NCBI GenBank assembly: GCA_001599295.1
Contig: BCGN01000001.1
Location: 1,364,001 to 1,428,000 of the forward strand
Direction of reading: 5' to 3'
DNA length: 64,000 bases
Origin: Sporopachydermia quercuum
Lineage: Eukaryota; Ascomycota; Sporopachydermiomycetes; Sporopachydermiales; Sporopachydermiaceae
Shown piece by piece: positions 1 through 9,313 of the stretch. Each line of letters begins with the position of its first letter. The stretch's first letter is position 1. A model generated the notes under the pieces. That model saw nothing but the letters and a program-made list of their open reading frames with translations. It searched no databases and was not told where the DNA came from. The position numbers and the translations under genes were made by a program.

Positions 1-788
1 CTATTGAGCTAAGCTGGACAGATAAAAATCAGCAGAAGAGTAGTGATATGCATTATGAAACAGCTTCCGATAATCAGTCAAAAAATGCTAACGATGATAA
101 ATTCCTTGGTATCAGAATAGAAACATTTGCTAAGGCACAATTTGGCAGTCCTCACTACATTGTATTGAAAAGAGACAACAAAACTAATGATTGGAGCTTA
201 TTTAAATATACATTACCATCATTTATTCCTACACAGCAATTAGCTGATAAGTATCTCCCTACAGATATCGAGGTATGTGTATAAATTTGAGCCTGGAATT
301 AAGCATTTTGCCCTAAGCTACTAACCATATCATGTACATAGCTCTTTGCCCGTCAGGTAAGAACTCAGCTCGTTCTTTATATGGAAAAGCTAAGGATAGT
401 CAATATGCTTGATCCAAAAACGTACAATCAAGAGATAGAGATTTCTGGTAACCCAGATGAAGACACTGATTTGGTAGGATCAGTAGAAGTCAATAAAATG
501 GAGTTTCCTAATGGTTTAGCATTAATCCAAAGATGTAATAGCGATTTGGCTGCCAAAATGATTGACATAGTTTTTAAAGATGGTCTAACAGCAAAGCTGA
601 AGGTCACATCAATGGAGGTCATTGATGTTATGATCAGTGTTAAAATGTCTGTTTCAAATGATGCAAGAATGTCTAATGATGCGCAATTAGATACTAAAGT
701 ACAGCAGTTGAGATTGATCCTTCAAGGATCGATAACAGGTTTACCAGCACGTCTGGAAGCATACGCACGGTCGTTGAAATTTAGATGA
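1..788 (+). CDS. MCM21: CENP-O / Mcm21 kinetochore protein, 5' end outside window
   Basis: Subunit of the COMA/CCAN inner kinetochore complex. The frame is open from base 3, so the gene starts left of the window. Exon 1 runs to 272 and encodes the typical CENP-O segment GIRIETF..F..PHYIVLKR..W.LFKYTLPSFIP..LADKYLP. A GTATGT donor follows at 273 and a perfect TACTAAC at 319-325. Two acceptors keep the frame: TAG ending at 341 (exon from 342) and CAG ending at 356 (exon from 357). I prefer 342 because it adds LFARQ before VRTQLVLY, giving the family's F..xVR..LV.Y pattern; this is from memory, not an alignment. The rest is the second RWD-like half, ending LEAYARSLKFR. It converges with the SCS3-like gene, 26 bp away. 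Confidence 0.82.
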
Positions 789-814
789 TCTGAAGCAAGA
801 AAATAAGGACAACA

Positions 815-1618
815 TTAGACATCAATTGGAAGCCATATATGCAGTATGGAATTCATGAAATAACCGCAAGAAAGTCCTGCTACTTTTTCAAAAAAAGTAT
901 GATAAAATAATGATGTGATTATGAATGATAACCACCAGATAACAATAAAGAATGCAATAAAGCAACTACACCAATGTAATTTGGCTGCTTTGATAAACGA
1001 TCCAAACCCATTCGATATCGTATCTTGTCTTGTCAAAGGCAAATGTTCACTCAGACTAGAAGCATACTGGAAGTGCTCGAAAAATAGCATGAGTGTCATT
1101 TGAGATAGTATGAAACTATGACCTGAGAAATTAAATCCAGAGTTCCAGGATCCTCCTGATTTTCTGCAGCCAGCTGGAATTGTAGTATCAAGCTTCTTTG
1201 AGATTGCTAATTGTTCACTGTTAACGATGCAATGACCCCCTGACGAAACTGATATTCTATTTTGTATGGATGGACCAAAAAACCATACTATGAAAAAGAT
1301 AAACCATATTGTTTGAATAGCATATCTTATGGCAAATCTTACAAAATGACTTCTAACTTTGAACAGCGATCTACGATTTTCGTATGTTAGAAAATGGCTG
1401 TGAATCCAAATCTGATTAAGTATAAGTGCTAGTGTAGTCCAGTACCAACAATATGTTCCAAAAACTTCGTTGATGAAGTTACTTTTGACATATGGTTCTG
1501 TGGCTAACACACGGACTCGAAAAACTGTTCGAATAAACCAGCCAAGAACAAGGATCACTGGAAAAGACCAAATAACAATGGTTTTCAAGTTGGAGTACGT
1601 TTTATTAGAAATTAACAT
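815..1618 (-). CDS. SCS3: FIT-family lipid-droplet/ER protein (Scs3/Yft2-like)
   Basis: Fat-storage-inducing transmembrane (FIT) protein of 267 aa, an ER acyl-CoA diphosphatase family needed for normal lipid-droplet budding and ER lipid balance; yeast scs3 mutants need inositol. Both signature histidines are visible: NFSGHSFIL (about residue 165) and FYHTFFEKVAG (about residue 240). Around six hydrophobic segments are spread along the chain. The length is closer to S. cerevisiae Yft2 than to Scs3, so it could be either orthologue. The ATG at 1618 is the first in frame and precedes a plausible first membrane helix. It is transcribed divergently from the serine acyltransferase gene. Confidence 0.85.
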   Translation of the reverse strand: MLISNKTYSNLKTIVIWSFPVILVLGWFIRTVFRVRVLATEPYVKSNFINEVFGTYCWYWTTLALILNQIWIHSHFLTYENRRSLFKVRSHFVRFAIRYAIQTIWFIFFIVWFFGPSIQNRISVSSGGHCIVNSEQLAISKKLDTTIPAGCRKSGGSWNSGFNFSGHSFILSQMTLMLFFEHFQYASSLSEHLPLTRQDTISNGFGSFIKAAKLHWCSCFIAFFIVIWWLSFIITSLFYHTFFEKVAGLSCGYFMNSILHIWLPIDV

Positions 1619-1923
1619 TGAATGTCCCCTATTGTATGGTATGCCTATACATTAAGTTGTGATTTATTACAATTCCTAGCACCTTCCTTTAAGCTGTGTG
1701 AGCCAGCTGCTTTTTCGTTTCTATACAATCAACTGAGATATTCCAATATTCATCTAGTTAATTGCTTCTTATTACAGCTTGCTAAATGGCCATTTTCCTT
1801 TAGATGGTTACCCACAATTAGCCAGTTCACTACATTGAGGACTTGTTTACACGCTATATCTACTGGAGCACGAATTGAGTAGGGATAGCATAAACAAGAT
1901 TACATCTCACTTCAAAATGAGGA

Positions 1924-1931
1924 TCACGTGA
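1924..1931. promoter_or_regulatory. TCACGTGA, Cbf1-type E-box
   Basis: Perfect palindrome TCACGTGA. In yeasts Cbf1 binds RTCACRTG at sulfur-amino-acid genes, which fits the serine acyltransferase gene downstream on the plus strand. Confidence 0.55.
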
Positions 1932-1968
1932 TAAGGGATTATTTGCCATTCACTATTATTTCATAACT

Positions 1969-1976
1969 TCACGTGA
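1969..1976. promoter_or_regulatory. Second TCACGTGA; also resembles an inositol-responsive element
   Basis: A second TCACGTGA 45 bp from the first. Its left context, CTTCACGTG, also fits the TTCACRTG core bound by Ino2/Ino4, which control phospholipid genes in S. cerevisiae; the divergent neighbour is SCS3-like. Which factor acts here cannot be told from sequence. Confidence 0.5.
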
Positions 1977-2066
1977 TATGGCGAATACGAACTAAAACCG
2001 TTAAACTTTTAGAGTTACAGCTTTAAACTTTATAGGACGACTCATGAGATCCTAAAACCAGTAAGA

Positions 2067-2073
2067 TGACTCA
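2067..2073. promoter_or_regulatory. TGACTCA, Gcn4-type site
   Basis: Perfect Gcn4/AP-1 core (TGACTCAT), about 730 bp upstream of the serine acyltransferase start and close to the two E-boxes. Confidence 0.45.
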
Positions 2074-2795
2074 TAAATGCTTTCCTATTTCGATTATAAT
2101 TCTCGAAGTACATACATTTACGCCCAAACCCCGAAAAAGGTTTTAGTAACTGGTATTTTTCATTATTTCATTCTTCTACACGGGGAGAGAAAAATAGAAT
2201 CATAGGAAATCTTCACCCTTTCTTTGCCGATTAAGAATGGAAACCATAAAATATACTATAAGCCTGATGATGGCATTATAGATGTTATCGATTGAGGCTT
2301 AATGCAATTGAGTGCACGTCTTTTAGTTCAGTGGCTGAAACAAGGTTAGCAGAATAGTCTTAGTTATAGTAGGTGAAAGTTCCCGTTGTCCTAGGTTCTA
2401 ACATACCAGAAGATTTCTGCTGTGAAGATACCTTTTTTTGCTCTCATATTCTTTCTTTCTGAGTATTGCCAATAGGAGATACCTGATTCTAATCAGGATT
2501 ATTGAATTGATCAAGATTTGTCTCTGATTTCCACAACAATCAAAATTCCGCAAAAGAAAGTTTCTTGAGGAAGAACCATTATTTGCATACTCCATTGTAT
2601 CTAGAAAAAGCCTCCTAGGGTTATACACATACTATTAATTTGATTTCTTTTCTTTGTTTACTAGAGAGACATCTCAAATCGACTAGCGATATTAGAATTC
2701 TTGCTATAGCAGTAAGAAATTAGACCTAAAGCTGACATTTAAAAGTTATTGGTCTTTGATCTCTTTCAACTGTTTCATATCTTTCAATCATCATA

Positions 2796-4400
2796 ATGTT
2801 TTCACGACAAGCCCTCAAAACAAGTCGGTGCCTTACTAGACATACAAGATACGGAATCCGAAAGATCTCTGTTGTATCGAAAGTTGAAGTACCTTCAAAA
2901 TCAACAGTAACTCAAGCTCAAGCTGCTGATCGGAATATATCAAGTGCTGATATTCATTCAAGAATAATACCTAACATTACACCACCACCACCGCCACCAC
3001 CAAACGGATCAGCAACACCTCATACATCATCAAACCCTCAAATGAAATTTCCATGTCTAGATAAACTCGAAGATCGATCCAAAAGCTTTGACTCAGGTCC
3101 TGAGCCTTCTTATTCTCAAGTTAAATCTGGCTATCAAATATATAAATCACAAGAGCATTTGAGACTTGATTACGGAGGTGTTTTACCAGAATTTGAAATC
3201 GCTTATGAATCGTGGGGTGAATTAGACACTGATAAGTCCAATGCGATTTTACTTCACACAGGTTTATCTGCTTCATCTCATGCTAAATCGCACGAGCTAA
3301 ATAATAAACCAGGATGGTGGGAAAAGTTCATCGGACCAGGTTTAAGTATCGATACCAATAAATTCTTTGTAGTGTGTACCAATGTTTTAGGAGGATGCTA
3401 TGGTTCAACTGGACCATCGTCGCTTGATCCTGCTGATGGTGAACGTTATGCAACTAGATTTCCTATCCTTTCCTTAAATGATATGGTGAGAGCTCAGCAT
3501 AGATTAATGACCAAGCATTTTGGTATCAAGAAGTTGTATGCTTCTATGGGAGCTTCAATGGGAGGTATGCAATCATTAGCTTTTGCCTCTGAATACCCTG
3601 AAGCTGTCGAACGGATCATATCAATTTCTGGCGCAGCAAGATCACATCCTTATTCAATTGCAATGAGACACACTCAAAGACAGGTGCTAATGGCCGATCC
3701 AAACTGGAAAAGAGGCTTTTATTATGACGGTGTTCCTCCTCATGTTGGAATGAAGTTAGCAAGAGAAATTGCAACAATTACATACAGATCTGGTCCGGAA
3801 TGGGAATTGAGATTTGGAAGAGATCGCGCTGATCCTTCAAAAACACCAGCATTATGTCCAGACTTTTTAATTGAAACATATTTAGATCATCAAGGTGAAA
3901 AGTTTTGTTTGGAATATGATCCTAATTCACTATTGTATGTTTCAAAAGCAATGGATTTGTTTGATTTAGGTTATGCTAATAGATACGAAGCCGCCGAAAG
4001 AAGAAAAATTGCCGAGGAAGCTTGGTTGAAAGGAGAATACCGAGCTCAGTATAGTGAGCATTGTGCCTTACCTTCAAAACCATATAAAGAAAAGCCTAGA
4101 CATCAAGTAAGAGAAAGCTCAACTATTGATGATTTGATTGAAGGAATGAAGCATTTTGCTGATCATCCAACTTTAGTATTGGGTGTTGAGTCAGATATTT
4201 TGTTCCCTGCATGGCAACAACGGGAAGTTGCTACTGTATTGAAAGAAGGAGCAAAGGTAATAAGTAATGGTGAAAGTGATGGTAGTCATATTGAGTACAT
4301 TGAATTAAGCGAAGAGACAAGCATGTATGGTCACGATACATTCTTACTGGACGTTGAACATGTTGGTGGACCAATCAAGAAGTTTTTGGAAAGTAATTAA
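2796..4400 (+). CDS. CYS2: Mitochondrial serine O-acetyl/succinyltransferase (CysA/Cys2 type)
   Basis: Alpha/beta-hydrolase acyltransferase of 534 aa that activates serine for cysteine synthesis by sulfhydrylation. It resembles Met2 homoserine acetyltransferase, but stretches such as [31 protein letters not shown] and [18 protein letters not shown] match the S. pombe cys2 / A. nidulans cysA branch as I recall it. Residues 1-30 are Arg/Ser-rich without acids, a likely mitochondrial presequence; a proline run at 63-69 separates it from the enzyme. Likely triad: Ser254 in GASMGGMQ, Asp near 467 in GVESDILFP, His near 513 in YGHDTF. The ATG precedes the presequence directly. Assignment to serine rather than homoserine rests on family resemblance. 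Confidence 0.85.
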   Translation: MFSRQALKTSRCLTRHTRYGIRKISVVSKVEVPSKSTVTQAQAADRNISSADIHSRIIPNITPPPPPPPNGSATPHTSSNPQMKFPCLDKLEDRSKSFDSGPEPSYSQVKSGYQIYKSQEHLRLDYGGVLPEFEIAYESWGELDTDKSNAILLHTGLSASSHAKSHELNNKPGWWEKFIGPGLSIDTNKFFVVCTNVLGGCYGSTGPSSLDPADGERYATRFPILSLNDMVRAQHRLMTKHFGIKKLYASMGASMGGMQSLAFASEYPEAVERIISISGAARSHPYSIAMRHTQRQVLMADPNWKRGFYYDGVPPHVGMKLAREIATITYRSGPEWELRFGRDRADPSKTPALCPDFLIETYLDHQGEKFCLEYDPNSLLYVSKAMDLFDLGYANRYEAAERRKIAEEAWLKGEYRAQYSEHCALPSKPYKEKPRHQVRESSTIDDLIEGMKHFADHPTLVLGVESDILFPAWQQREVATVLKEGAKVISNGESDGSHIEYIELSEETSMYGHDTFLLDVEHVGGPIKKFLESN

Positions 4401-4885
4401 TTGTATCCTTATGTTAAGCTGTTGAAATCGTTTCATTAGTTATGATTGTAGTTCATGTTATATATTACTACGCAGTTGGTTTTATTCAATATCACAGCTG
4501 TGATTTTCTAGCAATACAAAGTATCTACACGTTCTGTTTTGTTATTGGGTTTTCATATTGGGGGGTCTATATAAATTTTATATTTCAATAATTATGAAGC
4601 AAATGAGTTTTAAAGATATCAATATCGTAGTGGTAGAACGGGATTCGGCCCGAGTATAAATAACAGTTGGGAGTATGGTCTTGAATAAGAGAGAAAAGTT
4701 AGTATCAGAAAATGCAAAAACATTGTCTCTTTTCTAACAAAATACGGAATAACTAGAAAAACAATCTACCACAGTTTTCTAATAACTAATATCAAATCAA
4801 TGTAAGCGACTATCACTTTATTTCCAATAATATATACAAGCAAAGTCTATGAACCTCTCAGCAAATCTCATTAAACTCAATGAGA
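4401..4885. other. Convergent intergenic region
   Basis: Between the 3' ends of the serine acyltransferase and MRPS28 genes. It contains a copy of the GGCCCGAG motif at 4647-4654 and, on the minus strand at 4831-4838, TGTATATA in the presumed MRPS28 3' UTR. No gene is seen. Confidence 0.5.
4831..4838 (-). promoter_or_regulatory. Puf3-like UGUAUAUA in MRPS28 3' UTR
   Basis: TGTATATA on the minus strand about 48 nt after the MRPS28 stop, followed by an AATAAAG-like signal. It matches the UGUAHAUA Puf3 site typical of yeast mRNAs for mitochondrial ribosomal proteins. In A+T-rich DNA the motif is also frequent by chance. Confidence 0.35.
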
Positions 4886-5806
4886 TTAACGAATCTTCAA
4901 TCTCTTTGCAGCCTTTGACTTTCTCAAACTCTTAACCTTCTCGTTCAAGTTACGGGCTTTTTTGGTATTGAATAATTTCTGAGGACCATAGAAGAGGAAC
5001 TCATCCATATATTGTCGATCAAGGTTAAATTCCATGGTAGCAGCTTTATCGGTAAGGCCTAATCTTGCAACAATCATGTAATACTTTTTGGGATCATCTC
5101 TCTTCAAATATCTCAAGATCTTTTGACGTTGTTGAACCAGCATTCTGAATTTTCTTAAATTATGGAAATCTTTCTTATTTTCTTTAACATGTTCTCCCAA
5201 ATAATGAATCTTTGTAGTTAACACAGCAGCCTGAACTTCAGATGAACCAGTATCACCTTCAAATCTTTCAAATTCTTTAACAGTTAATCTGATAGCAGCT
5301 TTAATTTCTTCATCACGACTTGAGTTCTTCAGACTCAGAATTCTTTCAACAACCTGTCTTTTCTTTGCTTCTTCTTCTAAAACAACTTTACGAACTGTAG
5401 CATCATCAAAACTAGGATCACGATCAATTCTTTCTAAAGCAGCCTTTTGAGCACCATATAGCAATTTCTCGATTTCTTCCTTGGAATAGCCACGACTTAA
5501 TTCATCACCTTCTTTAACAGCAGCCACAATTCTTGGGACAAAAGATGAACTAGAATCACCAAATACGGGATCAATATCATATCTTTTCAAAGAACGTAAA
5601 GCATGAACCAACTTATTCATATTAGCTCGATGTCGAGCTCTGGATTTTCTCACAGTTCTCTTTAGAATGATTGGCTTTGGTCCTTCATTTACAACTGTAG
5701 AGCTGAAGGTTCTGACGGTTTGTTGGTTTATTCTTAAACATTGAATAGCTAAAGAATTGTTAACAGGCTTTACTTGCCTGCTTATTATACTCCACGCATT
5801 CCACAT
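4886..5806 (-). CDS. MRPS28: Mitochondrial small-subunit ribosomal protein uS15m
   Basis: 306 aa, against 286 aa for S. cerevisiae Mrps28. The S15 domain lies at about residues 185-275: FEGDTGSSEVQAAVLTTKIHYL, then HVKENKKDFHNLRKFRMLV and QRQKILRYLKRDDPKKYY. The first 40 residues are Arg/Ser/Gln-rich and nearly free of acids, as expected of a mitochondrial targeting sequence, followed by a charged helical region usual in fungal orthologues. The C-terminus is Lys-rich. It is divergent from TUB2. No intron is needed. Confidence 0.95.
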   Translation of the reverse strand: MWNAWSIISRQVKPVNNSLAIQCLRINQQTVRTFSSTVVNEGPKPIILKRTVRKSRARHRANMNKLVHALRSLKRYDIDPVFGDSSSSFVPRIVAAVKEGDELSRGYSKEEIEKLLYGAQKAALERIDRDPSFDDATVRKVVLEEEAKKRQVVERILSLKNSSRDEEIKAAIRLTVKEFERFEGDTGSSEVQAAVLTTKIHYLGEHVKENKKDFHNLRKFRMLVQQRQKILRYLKRDDPKKYYMIVARLGLTDKAATMEFNLDRQYMDEFLFYGPQKLFNTKKARNLNEKVKSLRKSKAAKRLKIR

Positions 5807-6793
5807 TATGAATATATTTCAGAGAAAATTGTCAATGCTAGTTATTAATGCTGAGTGCTGATAACTGGTGGTATTTATGAGAATTTCCAGTTCGGTTTAA
5901 CGTTTCAACAATTCCTTCTCCCAAGTATAGTGCTAGTGGGTTTGTGCGTGTGAAAAGACACAACTGGGAACACAAGACCTAATGAAATTGTACTTCCACT
6001 ATCCCGGCTGAACTACCCGTAATACAAAACACCAATGTTTATACAAAGGTCAAAAGAAAGACAGCTGATGTAAGAAAGCCCTTGCACACACAAAATCAAA
6101 AGACATTCTTCTACCACATTATGCTAATGTTGTGTTATTGGTTACTTGAAAGATTTTCGATGGTGAGAATCAAACTTGTCGACAGGAACGGAGGTAATTT
6201 GAGATATATAATGATCACCTAATCGTTTAATGAATGACACATCAACACCCGCCCACTCAACAACCGGGTAATTTTTGATTATGCCGTAAGGGTATATTAG
6301 TACGTCATGTGATCTCTGCTAAACCTTATGTATGTTTCCACCCTTGCAGGACTATACATGAATCATACATACAGTATAAAATAAACATGCTACAATAACT
6401 AGAAGAAAGACTCCATTTGATTATTCAATCGATAATATAATTCTTGATAATGCAGAAGTATTCCTGTTTCTCAATTTTAAGAAAAAAAGAAAAATACAAA
6501 ATTCTTTAATTTTCTTTTATTGTTCACTATACTTTGTATTTTCTATATTTTCAGAAGACTATAATAAGTTTGATTAATAGTATAGTAATTCATTTGATAT
6601 CATAAGGTACTTATCAGATAAGACGCGTTACATTGTGTGTTTACTTTTACAATTTGGCAGGTCCAACGAATACCAATATCAACAACAATTGAGAAGAACT
6701 GAAGTATATGATTGCAGTTTCAAAAACTTCAACAGACTGAACTCAAGATCAAAAGAGGATTTGTAACAAGGAACTGTTAATTGATTGTTTAAT
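5807..6793. promoter_or_regulatory. Divergent promoter region MRPS28 / TUB2
   Basis: 987 bp. An ACGCGT (MCB-like) hexamer lies at 6623-6628, 166 bp before the TUB2 start. Nearby 6480-6560 is strongly A+T-rich. No gene is seen. Confidence 0.45.
6623..6628. promoter_or_regulatory. ACGCGT (MCB-like) upstream of TUB2
   Basis: Perfect MluI cell-cycle box core upstream of the beta-tubulin gene. A single copy, so support for cell-cycle control is weak. Confidence 0.3.
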
Positions 6794-8734
6794 ATGCGTG
6801 AAATTATCTCTGTTCAATGTGGTCAAGCAGGTATGTGATTTAACGAATAATAACAGTCCCCAAGATTGAAAGGGCGAAAAGAGGAGCAGAGTCAAGGGAT
6901 GTGCTATAGGAATGAATCTGGAGCTGTCTGTTTATTGATACTAACAATTGTGCATTTGTTAGGGTATGTTCAAGAACTAGAACTCTTTTGGTTCGGAAAA
7001 CTTCGTTGATGTGCAGAAGAAGAGAATTGGATCGTCATACCATATCCGCTCTGACGAAGTGTTATTTGTTTGGATCTTCAGCATCCAATTGTCACACTGA
7101 TTATCTCATAATTCACAACATGATTTATGTTTAATTTTTTCTTCTTATTACTGCTATTGTTGTTTAAATGCTCTGCATGGGTTTTTTTTTCCTAATCACT
7201 AACATCCCATTCACCTATCTAGAAATCAAGTTGCTACTGCATTCTGGAGTGTAGTGTTAAAAGAGCACGGTATCGATGAACAAGGATTTCTATCACAGAC
7301 AAGTGACATCAATAATCGTCTGGATGTGTTTTTTGAGGAAGCAGGTCATAAAAAATATGTTCCCCGAGCAGTGTGTGTTGACTTAGAGCCAGCTACCATT
7401 GATAATATTCGTAGTGGTCCTTTAGGTAATCTCTTCAGACCTGATAGTTTATTATCTTCCAAAGCAGGAGCAGGTAATACCTGGGCTAAAGGTTTTTATA
7501 CAGAAGGTGCAGAAATTTTAGAACCAGTATTAGATATTATTAGACGTGAAGCTGAAAGTTCCGAATCTTTACAAGGTTTTCAATTGACTCATAGTCTGGG
7601 TGGTGGTACAGGTTCTGGTTTAGGCACTGCTTTGATTGGTAGAATCAAAGAAGAGTTTCCTGATCGTATGATTGCAACTTACTCTGTTTTACCAAGTCCT
7701 AAAGTATCTGATACTATTACGGAACCATATAATGCTGTTTTATCATTGAATCAACTGATTGAAAACAGTGATGAAACATTCTGTCTTGATAATGAGGCTT
7801 TGTACAATATTGCAGCCAGAGTATCCAAAAAGGATCCTGATTATTCAAATCTAAACAGTCTAATTGCAAATGTTATGTCTGGTGTTACAACTCCATTTAG
7901 ATTTCCTGGTCAATTGAATGGAGATCTCAGAAAATTGGCGGTTAATTTAATTCCTTTCCCAAGACTGCATTTCTTCACCGTTGGATACGCACCAATTATG
8001 AACACTGCTGGTAAGGCATTTCAAGGCTATTCAGCCCGTGATTTAACAAATCAAATATTTGATCCTATAAATACAATGGCTGCCTGCAATTTGAACGGCG
8101 GGAGATATTTGGCTGTTTCTGCAATTTACAGAGGTAAAATCTCTGCCAGTGAAATTGATGATGCTATTCAACATGCTAAATTCCAACGGGCAGGCTTATT
8201 TGTTGATTGGATTCCTAATAACATTCAGTACTCAGTTTGTGATAAAGCATCGTTAGTTGCAGATAAATCTGCTACATTTATTGCCAATACTACTGCTGTT
8301 CAGGAACTGTTCACTAGAAATATCAGTCAATTCTCAAAGATGTTCCGAAGAAAGGCATTTTTAGAATGGTACATCAGAGAAGGAATGGAAGAATTGGAGT
8401 TTGAAGAAGCCGAAAGCAATTTGAGAGATTTAGTCAGTGAATGTAAGTTGCTTTTTAATTGTTCCGTTATGTATAGTCAACAATTTAGCATCATACGCTA
8501 CCTAGGCTGCTCTTCGCTAAGCAACTTCTCTGCTTCGGTGAATTTTTTTTTTTTGTTTTTGCTTGTTTGTCTGATTGTCCTTGTGTACTAACATTAATTC
8601 TTTTAGATGAACAATACCAACAGGCGACAGCTGATGACGATTATGATTATGATGTTGACGTTGACGTTGATGTGGAAGTCGATGTTGAAGATGCACCAAT
8701 AGCAGAAGCTCAAGGTAATGAGGATGAGTTTTGA
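6794..8734 (+). CDS. TUB2: Beta-tubulin, divergent, with a one-nucleotide exon
   Basis: Exons 6794-6830, 6963, 7223-8442 and 8607-8734; total 1386 nt, 461 aa. Exon 1 encodes MREIISVQCGQAG; the glycine codon is G (6830) + G (6963) + A (7223), then NQVATAFW. Introns: 6831-6962 (GTATGT, TACTAAC 6939-6945, TAG), 6964-7222 (GTATGT, CACTAAC 7197-7203, TAG), 8443-8606 (GTAAGT, TACTAAC 8586-8592, TAG). The tubulin GTP motif GGGTGSG, RFPGQLN and the MFRRKAFLEWY segment are present. The protein is more divergent than usual for fungal beta-tubulin: GQAGNQ for GQCGNQ, AGAGNTWAKGFYTEG for SAGNxWAKGHYTEG. The C-terminal tail alternates Asp/Glu with Val. It may be a diverged second copy if a conventional TUB2 exists elsewhere. 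Confidence 0.93.
6963..6963 (+). other. TUB2: One-nucleotide microexon of TUB2
   Basis: A single G between a complete upstream intron (acceptor TTAG ending at 6962) and a complete downstream intron (donor GTATGT from 6964). Without it the summed exons are 1385 nt and the frame shifts, reaching a stop ten codons on. With it the universal Gly-Asn-Gln of beta-tubulin is restored. Splicing may be stepwise, the first intron being removed before the second donor is used. Confidence 0.8.
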
Positions 8735-9313
8735 CCTACCCAGTTTCTGATTGATTCTTGAGTATTATACATATTTTTCCTTTTCCTTCTCTTCTGTTGT
8801 ATTTTCTCTTCTCATTTCAAACGATTGCTATTCGTTCTACTTTGTATAGTATTTAAGTATTGATTCAATCTCTTGTCTTGTCATTTCTCATACCCTTTGT
8901 TTGTTTGTCAGGTTGCATAGTAAATGGTGTTTCTTCTGATGCTTGTTAAACTCCAATATATAAAGTGTATTTAATATATAAAACAGTATGAATCAATCTA
9001 CGAAAGAAAATCAATCAATTTCAACTACTCAATTCATGATCATTATATCAGTAAAAATAACGAAACTCAAGATATTGAATGAGTAGAATAGTCCATGTAA
9101 AACAGATTATGAACAGTATGCCTAGAATAGCATACTGATAGTATAAGCTGCTGTATTGATCACTTAAGTTGGGTCAACTACATGAGTAGAACAAAATAAA
9201 TTAAAACAAAGTAAAACTGAATAAATATATAAATAAACATCGTAATACAAGTTAAATTAAAATAGTAATATCCAAAAAACAAATGAAATACATTCAACTT
9301 AGTAATAGTTATT
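8735..9313. other. Convergent intergenic region TUB2 / pyruvate carboxylase
   Basis: 3' flanks of two convergent genes. A+T-rich tracts at 8961-9010 and 9190-9270 probably carry polyadenylation signals. No gene is seen. Confidence 0.5.

Larger units (their letters stand above)
1619..2795. promoter_or_regulatory. Divergent promoter region, SCS3-like / CYS2-like
   Basis: 1.18 kb between two divergent start codons. It holds two TCACGTGA palindromes and a TGACTCAT site, listed separately, plus a second near-match CGACTCAT at 2038-2045. Short reading frames here do not look coding. A stretch near 2324 (TTTAGTTCAGTGG) recalls a tRNA A box but cannot be folded into a tRNA. Confidence 0.6.

Noticed and set aside
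1924-2140. Point-centromere CDEI-like RTCACRTG with nearby CCCCGAAAAAGG
   Set aside because: No CDEIII match and no long A+T-rich CDEII of suitable length; better explained as promoter boxes. A TTCCGAAA string at about 22228 also lacks the rest of a CDEIII context.
2320-2400. tRNA-like A box (TTTAGTTCAGTGG)
   Set aside because: D-arm does not close, no anticodon arm and no TTCRANY T-loop at the right spacing.
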